A DNA stretch of 41,808 nucleotides from Paracoccaceae bacterium (GTDB taxonomy: Bacteria; Pseudomonadota; Alphaproteobacteria; Rhodobacterales; Rhodobacteraceae), in assembly GCA_019911965.1 (NCBI GenBank), contig JAIOJF010000041.1, forward strand, positions 1 through 41,808, written 5' to 3'. The notes under the pieces were generated by a model. The model was not told the DNA's origin. It saw nothing but the letters and a program-made list of their open reading frames with translations, and ran no database searches. This document shows, piece by piece, positions 34,766 through 41,808 of this stretch. Within the stretch, counting starts at the first letter, position 1; each line of letters opens with the position of its first letter. A program made the position numbers and the translations under genes.

Positions 34766-35127
34766 GACCCCTGCGTCAGGCTTTCGTCGAACTTGATCGA
34801 TTCGCCGCAGCCGCAGGCCTCGGTCACGTTGGGATTGGAGAAATGGAAGCCGGATTCCAGCAGCGATGTGCGGTAATCGATCTCGGTTCCGAACAGGAAC
34901 ATCTGGGCCATTGGCGCAATCATCACCCGCGCGCCATCCTGTTCCACGACCTCGTCCAGGGGGTCAACCTCGGTCACGTAGTCCATGGTGTATTCCATGC
35001 CCGCGCAGCCGCCTTTCTTGACGCCGATGCGCAGGCCCTTGGTCTCGCCCCTGGCCATCAGCCGCGCGATCTGCGCCGCGGCCTTGGGGGTGATCGAGAC
35101 GGCCTGCTTGCCGGGGATGCTGAACAT
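34762..35127 (-). CDS. A-type iron-sulfur carrier (IscA/SufA/ErpA family)
   Basis: A 121-residue HesB/IscA family protein that carries nascent Fe-S clusters to target proteins. The three ligand cysteines are C41 (KKGGCAGMEY), C105 and C107 (EACGCGES). VSITPKAAAQIARLM opens the fold. The ATG at 35127 has AAGGA 8 nt upstream; the longer frame has a non-conserved lead. It lies 90 nt after sufT on the same strand and likely belongs to a Fe-S assembly transcript. SufA and ErpA cannot be separated by eye. Confidence 0.92.
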   Translation of the reverse strand: MFSIPGKQAVSITPKAAAQIARLMARGETKGLRIGVKKGGCAGMEYTMDYVTEVDPLDEVVEQDGARVMIAPMAQMFLFGTEIDYRTSLLESGFHFSNPNVTEACGCGESIKFDESLTQGS

Positions 35128-35217
35128 GGGTCTGGTCCTTCCTGATCCTGTCGCGGCAAATCTAGGCATTCGCGCGCATCAGGACAAGCGGTCGGCGCAC
35201 AAATCGCCGCAGCGGGG

Positions 35218-35580
35218 TCACATGAAGCCGAGTTCCAGCTTGGCCTCGTCGGACATCATGTCCATGCCCCATTGCGGTTCCCAGACCAGTTCCACGTTGA
35301 CCGTGCGCACACCTTCGACCATCAGCACCGCATCGGCCACCCAGCCGGGCATGTCGCCGGCCACCGGACAGCCCGGTGCGGTCAGCGACATGGTGATCTC
35401 GACATGGTTATCCTGGTCGATATCAATCGTGTAGATCAGCCCCAGATCGTAGATATTCACCGGGATTTCGGGATCGTGCACGGTGCGGCAGGCCACCACG
35501 ACATCGACATAAAGCGGATGCTCGGTCGAGGATTGCGGGATCAGGGGTGTGCCCTGGAACGTCTCGGTTTCTGCATTCAT
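35218..35580 (-). CDS. sufT: SufT-type MIP18/DUF59 iron-sulfur assembly factor
   Basis: A 120-residue DUF59 protein. The motif DPEIPVNIYDLGLIY (36-50) and the cysteine C71 in LTAPGCPVAGDMPGW are diagnostic. After an N-terminal tail of about 20 residues it is a single DUF59 domain. SufT helps maturation of Fe-S proteins such as lipoyl synthase and aconitase, especially under high Fe-S demand; lipA is encoded 6 kb away in this window. It is the first gene of the sufT/A-type carrier/TfoX/tpiA series. The suf core genes (sufBCDS) are not here. Confidence 0.88.
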   Translation of the reverse strand: MNAETETFQGTPLIPQSSTEHPLYVDVVVACRTVHDPEIPVNIYDLGLIYTIDIDQDNHVEITMSLTAPGCPVAGDMPGWVADAVLMVEGVRTVNVELVWEPQWGMDMMSDEAKLELGFM

Positions 35581-35588
35581 GATTACAC

Positions 35589-36979
<1,391 letters not shown>

Positions 36980-36982
<3 letters not shown>

Positions 36983-39454
36983 ATTCCGTTTCGGCCGCAG
37001 ATGCGATATCCCGACCGAGGCGGCGCGCGCCAGGTCCGGGTCCAGCGACATCGGGATATATTCGCCGCGCCGCCAGAGCTGCGCCAGATCGTCGTAATGG
37101 CGTGACAGGAAATGCCCGCTCTGACCCGTCGCGATGATGAAGACCGACGAATCGGGATCGGCGAAATCGTAAACCCCGCGATAGCCTGCGCCGTGGACAT
37201 TCAGATAGGGATTGTCGCCGGTGCCTTTGGTCTGGCCGCGCAGCAGCGTATTGTCACCGCCCGAGGTGGATTGCCGGATATTCACGAACCAGCCCAGCAG
37301 CGGGATGGCCCCAAGCGCCTCGTGATCGTGGGTGGCCTGATGCGCATCGCCCCAGCGCCAGCTTTCGATCCGCTCGCCATAACTGCGCACCAGCCCCGCC
37401 AGCGCGATATCCAGCGCGTTGCGGGCGATCTCGGTGCAGGTTTCGCGTGGCGTCGATTGCACCACATCGCACCAGATCGCGGCGCCGTCGACATCGCGGA
37501 ACACGCGTTCCAGAAACACCGGATCGGCATGGGTGAATTCCCGCGCCAGCGGGCCAAGCTCATCCTGTATCAGGCGCAGTTGCAGGGCACGCATCCAGGC
37601 ATTGAAGATCAGCGGTTCGGGCAGATGTTCGTTCATCTCGCCGTTCCATTCCGCCAGCAGCGCCAGCGCGTTCTGGCGCAGGCTTTCCGGGGTGCCGCTT
37701 ATCGGCACATCGGCGGCGAACCACAGATCGCGCGCCACCAGCGGCAGCAGGGCGCGGGCCGTGAAAGACACCTGATCCAGTTGTGCCTCGATGAAACTGG
37801 CGCGGGTATGCACCTCGCGGTTGCCCATCAGCTTTTTCAGCCGCTCGATGCGCTGCGTGTCGCCCCAGGAATAGCTGACATGATAGGGAAACGGCCAATC
37901 CACGATCTTGTTGTTGGTATTGGCAACGATGCCGCCCAAAGGATCGGTAAAACGCGGGTTGTTCTCGTAAGGCAGATAGCCCAGCCAGCGGTTTTCCATC
38001 AGCCAGCCTGGCGTCGGCAGGCGGCCCCGGCTTTGATGCCGGGCCTGCCGGTTGGCCATGCGCCCGATCATCTGGAAGGCGATCGAGGTGCGGTCGGCCA
38101 GCGTCAGGTTCATCGCCGGAGCGATATAAAGCGAGCCGGCCTCAATCGCATCCTCCACACTGCGCGCGCGCATCAGCCGCAAGGCCGCCGTCATCGAGGT
38201 ATCGCCGGGGTCCAGCGCCGTCCAGGACAGGCTCATCACATGGCCTTCAGGGGTGATCGCGCCCAGATCATGCAATGCGCCGTCCAGAACCGGGCCGTTT
38301 TCGGTCCAGCGCAGGGTGCGGCTGAGCGTGCCGCCGCCTTTCAGTGCGATAGAGATCTGTTCGCTGCGAAAGGCGCGGTAGCCTTCGGGCGTCAGGTATT
38401 CGTCCGGATTGTCGGGGTTCAGCTTTTCGATATGCAGGTCCTGATCGTCCAGATAGGACGCGGTCAGCCCCCAGCCCAGCACATCGCTGCGCCCGGTCAG
38501 GACGGCGGGGATGCCGGGGATGGTGCCGCCGATCACATCGCCGCTGTCCAGTTGCAGCCGCGCCAGCATCCAGATCGAGGGCGCGGAAAACGGCAGATGC
38601 GGATCATTGGCCAGCAAGGTGCCCTGACTGGCGGATCGCCCGACCGACGCCGCCCAGGCATTCGAGGCCCCCGCCGCGCCGTAGCCGGGCACCGGATCAA
38701 GGGAATCGCGCGGTTGCGATGCGGCGGCATGACGCATCAGGCCCGGGGCCAGCGCCGCATAGGGCGGCAGGGCGGCAATGCCGGGGCCGGGGGCGTCGGG
38801 CAGGATATCGCCAAGCCGCGCGGCGGATTCACCCAGCGCCAGCGAGGTGCGGGCGCGCAGGACCTCATCGCTCAAGTGCCCGCTCAGGCGCAGCGACATC
38901 AGCTTCAGGATGGCCAGCGAATCCGCTGGTTGCCAGGGCTGGATGCCGCCCGCGAACAGGAAGAACTCGGGCGCGCCGCGTCCCATCGCCTCGGTGCGGG
39001 TGGTTTCGACCCAGGCATTCACCCCGTCGGCATAGGCCTGCAACGCCATCTGTTCCGCCGGCCCCTGCACGCCGACACTGCTTTCGGCGAGGCGGTAAAG
39101 GTCAAGTCGGCGCAGGAAATCGTCAATCGCGATGGTGCGGTCGCCGAAAATCTCGCTCAGGCGGCCCTGGGCGGTGCGCCTCAGCAGCATCATCTGCCAC
39201 AGCCGGTCCTGGGCATGCACGAAACCGAGGCCGAAGAACACGTCGCGTTCGCGATCGGCGAAGATATGCGGCACGGAATGGTTGTCGCGGACGATCTCGA
39301 CCTCGCCCAGCGTGCCGGTGACAATGTAGTCGCGGCCATAATCCGGCAGCGATCGCCCGGCCAGGTAATAGGCCAGCCCGGCCGCCCCCAGCGACAATGC
39401 CGAAAGCGCGATGAATATCCTTAACAGCCAGCGGAAAGTTCGAGCCATGTCCAT
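36980..39454 (-). CDS. Penicillin acylase (peptidase S45) family N-terminal nucleophile hydrolase
   Basis: An 824-residue precursor with an N-terminal signal-anchor helix (about 9-29), an alpha part, and a self-cleavage site before S264 in GAGASNAW, where the new N-terminal serine becomes the nucleophile. Typical downstream motifs are LLANDPHL, GGTIPGIPAVLTGRSDVLGWGLT and PTPGWLMEN... region, with WNGEMNEHLPEPLIFNAW late in the beta part. The family cleaves amide bonds of penicillins, cephalosporins or N-acyl homoserine lactones; in marine alphaproteobacteria signal quenching is a reasonable guess, but the substrate is unknown. The residue before the serine is alanine where glycine is more common. 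No strong ribosome site; a second ATG lies at 39448. Confidence 0.92.
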
Positions 39455-39522
39455 GTTCGCTTGTTGACGCTGAACCTCTATCAGGCCAAATGAAGCTGAA
39501 CAAACAGATACCGGAGGATTTC

Positions 39523-40401
39523 ATGGCGAAAACGGCGTTTATCGGGCTGGGGGTCATGGGCTACCCGATGGCCGGTCATCTGAAGGCGGCGGGCCACGAG
39601 GTGACGGTCTATAACCGCAATCCCGCCCGCGCGGCGGCCTGGGTGAAACAGCATGGCGGCGCGTCGGCACCGACGCCTGCGCTGGCGGCGAAAGGCGCAG
39701 ACTTCGTCTTTGCCTGCGTCGGCAATGACGACGATCTGCGCGCCATTGCCACGGGGCCGGACGGGGCGCTGGCGGCGATGGGCAAGGGCGCGGTCTTTGT
39801 CGATCACACCACGGTGTCGGCGGCGGTTACCCGCGAACTGAACGCGGTGGCCGAAGGGCTGGGTGTGCATTTTGTCGATGCGCCGGTCTCCGGCGGGCAG
39901 GCGGGGGCGGAAAACGGGGCTTTGTCGGTGATGTGCGGCGGCGATCAGGCGGCTTACGGGCGGGCCGAGCCGGTCATTGCCGCCTATGCCAAGGCCTGTG
40001 CGCGGCTGGGCGACAGCGGGGCCGGGCAATTGACCAAGATGGTCAACCAGATCTGCATTGCCGGGCTGTTGCAGGGCCTGTCCGAGGGGCTGCATTTCGC
40101 CCAGAAGGCCGGGCTGGACGGCAAGGCGGTGATCGACGTGATCGCGCATGGCGCGGCGGGGTCGTGGCAGATGGCGAACCGCTACCAGACCATGCTGGAC
40201 GACAAGTTCGATTTCGGCTTCGCGGTGGACTGGATGCGCAAGGATCTGGGGATCTGTCTGGACGAGGCGGACAATAACGGGGCCAGCCTGCCGGTGACGG
40301 CGCTGGTCGATCAGTTCTACAAGGATGTGCAGAACCTTGGCGGCAATCGCTGGGACACGTCCAGCCTGATCCGCCGGTTGCGTGCGCTGGACGGGAACTG
40401 A
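39523..40401 (+). CDS. NAD(P)-dependent beta-hydroxyacid dehydrogenase (3-hydroxyisobutyrate dehydrogenase family)
   Basis: A 292-residue enzyme. The dinucleotide loop is FIGLGVMGYPMAGHL (6-20), the substrate motif VDAPVSGGQAGAENG (118-132), and the catalytic lysine K172 with N175 in GQLTKMVNQ. Members oxidise 3-hydroxyisobutyrate or reduce tartronate or succinate semialdehyde; the exact substrate is open. GGAGG stands 6 nt before the ATG at 39523, which decides the start over an ATG 33 bases upstream. It is divergent from the acylase gene and ends one base before the SYLF gene stop on the other strand. Confidence 0.92.
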   Translation: MAKTAFIGLGVMGYPMAGHLKAAGHEVTVYNRNPARAAAWVKQHGGASAPTPALAAKGADFVFACVGNDDDLRAIATGPDGALAAMGKGAVFVDHTTVSAAVTRELNAVAEGLGVHFVDAPVSGGQAGAENGALSVMCGGDQAAYGRAEPVIAAYAKACARLGDSGAGQLTKMVNQICIAGLLQGLSEGLHFAQKAGLDGKAVIDVIAHGAAGSWQMANRYQTMLDDKFDFGFAVDWMRKDLGICLDEADNNGASLPVTALVDQFYKDVQNLGGNRWDTSSLIRRLRALDGN

Positions 40402-40953
40402 TCAGCGCCGGATGCGCGAATACTTGGTGCCTTCCAGCGTCGCCCCGACATGCAGTCCGGCGCGGCCATAGATCACCGCGATCACCGGCGAGCGCAGGCG
40501 CGTGGTATCGGTGCCAAGATTGTCGCCATCGTCCTTGAACACATACTCGGCATCCGCCCCGATTTCCCAACCGGCGGAGTTGCGGAAATTCGCCAGCGCC
40601 TCCTGGTTCATGAAGAACACGGTATGGGCGAATTGCTGCAGCCCAAGCTGGAAGCCCCAGGAGCCTTGCGCGATTGAGTAGTAGTCAACCGGCGCATTGC
40701 CGATCAGCAAGGCCCCCTCGCCGTAAGCCCCGCCCCAGCCGAAACCGGCCTTGGTGACCGTCGGCATGACCAGCATGCCCGCCGCACGATCCGCCAGATC
40801 GCGCGAGCCGGGAACCTCGTCGAACATCTGTTGCAGGGCCAGGTCGACGCGGTAATCAATCCGCGCGCCCCGTGAATCGCCAATACCATTGCCGCAGGCG
40901 GCGACACTGCCAGCGGCACCGGCCAGAAAGGCGCGGCGGGTCCAGTTGTTCAT
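40402..40953 (-). CDS. SYLF (YSC84-type) domain lipoprotein, likely Tat-exported
   Basis: A 183-residue protein starting MNNWTRRAFLAGAAGSVAAC. It has a twin-arginine motif (R6 R7) and a lipobox ending at C20, so it is probably exported folded and lipidated. The rest is the SYLF/Ysc84 lipid-binding domain: AAGMLVMPTVTKAGFGWGGAYGEGALL, SWGFQLGLQQFAHTVFFMN and a C-terminal IYGRAGLHVGATLEG. Bacterial members have no settled function; the domain binds membranes in eukaryotes. GAGGA precedes the ATG by 7 nt. It is convergent with the dehydrogenase gene. Confidence 0.9.
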   Translation of the reverse strand: MNNWTRRAFLAGAAGSVAACGNGIGDSRGARIDYRVDLALQQMFDEVPGSRDLADRAAGMLVMPTVTKAGFGWGGAYGEGALLIGNAPVDYYSIAQGSWGFQLGLQQFAHTVFFMNQEALANFRNSAGWEIGADAEYVFKDDGDNLGTDTTRLRSPVIAVIYGRAGLHVGATLEGTKYSRIRR

Positions 40954-41160
40954 GGATGTATCCTCAATCACTGCTCTCGCCCGGTCTTAAGCGCCGGATC
41001 ACCCCTAGGTATAGATGATTCCTGTTCGATTGTCACCTTATACGCCAATCCTTCGGCGCATCGCCGCCGATTCCGCGCGATGGTGCCAGCATTTGCATTT
41101 TGCACGACTTTCGGCTTGTCTGGGCCAGACCTTTCCCGCCAACCGAACGGAGGCAGAACC

Positions 41161-41808
41161 ATGCCGGATTTCAGGGCTGCAGTTCTTGAGCATTGCACCA
41201 CCGCGCGACCATTTTCCGACAGCGCGCCGCTGGCGATGCGAATGATCCATGCCGATGGCCCGAAGGCGGGTGAGGTGCTGGTACGCATCCGCGCCGCATC
41301 GCTCTGCCGGTCCGATCTGTCGGTGGTGACGGGCGTCAGGGCCTGGCCGATGCCGATCGTGCCGGGCCATGAAGCCTCGGGCATTGTCGAGGCGGTTGGC
41401 CCGGAGGTTTCCGGCTTTGCCAAAGGCGATCAGGTGGTGCTGGTCTATCAGCCGTTCTGCGGCACATGTCCGTGCTGTTCGGCGGGGGACTTGCATCTCT
41501 GCGCACCGGGGCTGGCGGCGAACCGGGCCGGGGCCTTGTTGTCCGGCGGGCCGCGATTGTCTGACGGCGGGCAGGTGCTGCATCATCATATGGGCCTGTC
41601 GGCATTTGCCGAAATGGCGGTGGTGTCGCAGCATTCGCTGGTGAAGGTGCCGGATGATGTGCCCGCCGAGATCGCGGCGCTGTTTGGCTGCGCGGTGATG
41701 TGCGGTGCGGGATCGGTGCTGAACACCGCCGCCACAAGGCCCGGCGAAAGCATCGCCATCGTCGGGGTCGGCGGGGTCGGGGCCAGCGCGATCCTGGGCG
41801 CGGCGATG
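41161..41808 (+). CDS. Zinc-dependent alcohol dehydrogenase (MDR family), cut by the window edge
   Basis: 216 codons are visible with no stop, so the gene runs past the right edge. Catalytic zinc ligands are C49 (SLCRSDL) and H70-E71 (PGHEASG). The structural zinc site is C100, C103, C106 and C114 (CX2CX2CX7C). The Rossmann loop AIVGVGGVGASAILGAA is just reached. These features fit the medium-chain alcohol dehydrogenases that include class III and aryl-alcohol enzymes. GGAGG stands 8 nt before the ATG. The 207-bp gap before it shows no structure beyond this ribosome site that I could identify. Confidence 0.9.
   Translation, partial: MPDFRAAVLEHCTTARPFSDSAPLAMRMIHADGPKAGEVLVRIRAASLCRSDLSVVTGVRAWPMPIVPGHEASGIVEAVGPEVSGFAKGDQVVLVYQPFCGTCPCCSAGDLHLCAPGLAANRAGALLSGGPRLSDGGQVLHHHMGLSAFAEMAVVSQHSLVKVPDDVPAEIAALFGCAVMCGAGSVLNTAATRPGESIAIVGVGGVGASAILGAAM

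Noticed and set aside
37112-39424. 770-codon open frame antisense to the acylase
   Set aside because: Same reason: low-complexity translation rich in R, G, H and Q opposite a well-supported S45 acylase.

Overview
The window looks like a stretch of chromosome from a GC-rich alphaproteobacterium of the Rhodobacterales (Roseobacter/Rhodobacter group). The reasons are the cckA-recA-alaS neighbourhood, an alphaproteobacterial SOS box (GAAC-N7-GAAC) in front of recA, CtrA-like sites (TTAA-N7-TTAA variants), a monomeric NADP isocitrate dehydrogenase, and a corrinoid/one-carbon gene cluster of a type I know from marine Rhodobacteraceae. No rRNA, transposase, prophage or plasmid gene was seen. Gene names come from reading the proteins by eye; no database search was run.

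Layout. 1-305: the leader-distal end of a type I-E-like CRISPR array (29-nt repeats, 32-nt spacers); no cas gene is in view. 306-822: no convincing gene. 823-896: tRNA-Gly(CCC) on the minus strand. 1013-7835, all minus strand: a four-gene tetrahydrofolate/corrinoid methyl-transfer cluster plus a small unknown protein, followed downstream by an ECF sigma factor, its membrane anti-sigma factor and a secreted fasciclin-domain protein. 8037-9909, plus strand: a Ppx/GppA phosphatase and the 23S rRNA methyltransferase RlmE. 10348-13077, minus strand: a compact crotonase, ureohydrolase and class IV aminotransferase operon of unknown pathway. 13186-27242, all plus strand: a TehA-like channel, guaB, a MAPEG protein, an RsmB-like methyltransferase, cckA, recA, a MOSC-like protein, alaS, a DUF1330 protein and icd. 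27304-36871, mixed strands: a VIT-type transporter, a peroxiredoxin, lipA, a 59-residue membrane protein, cytochrome c' with a diheme cytochrome, a LysR regulator, hpt, a COQ10/RatA-family protein, tpiA, a TfoX-like protein, an A-type Fe-S carrier, sufT and tgt. 36980-41808: a penicillin-acylase family hydrolase, a beta-hydroxyacid dehydrogenase, a SYLF lipoprotein and the first 216 codons of a zinc alcohol dehydrogenase cut by the window edge.

How parts work together. The minus-strand one-carbon genes should move methyl groups between a corrinoid protein and tetrahydrofolate, with the ferredoxin/ASKHA protein re-reducing inactive cob(II)alamin, yet neither the corrinoid protein nor the substrate methyltransferase is encoded here. 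The sigma/anti-sigma/fasciclin trio resembles the SigK-RskA-MPT70 arrangement known in mycobacteria. CckA (cell cycle and CtrA phosphorelay) and RecA (SOS) are neighbours, and each has a CtrA-like site upstream. The recA leader also has a promoter, a LexA-type box over the predicted start site, and a 12-codon upstream ORF whose stop codon overlaps the recA ribosome binding site. The best candidates for something undescribed are this recA leader, the crotonase/ureohydrolase/aminotransferase operon, and the small protein and palindromes inside the one-carbon cluster.
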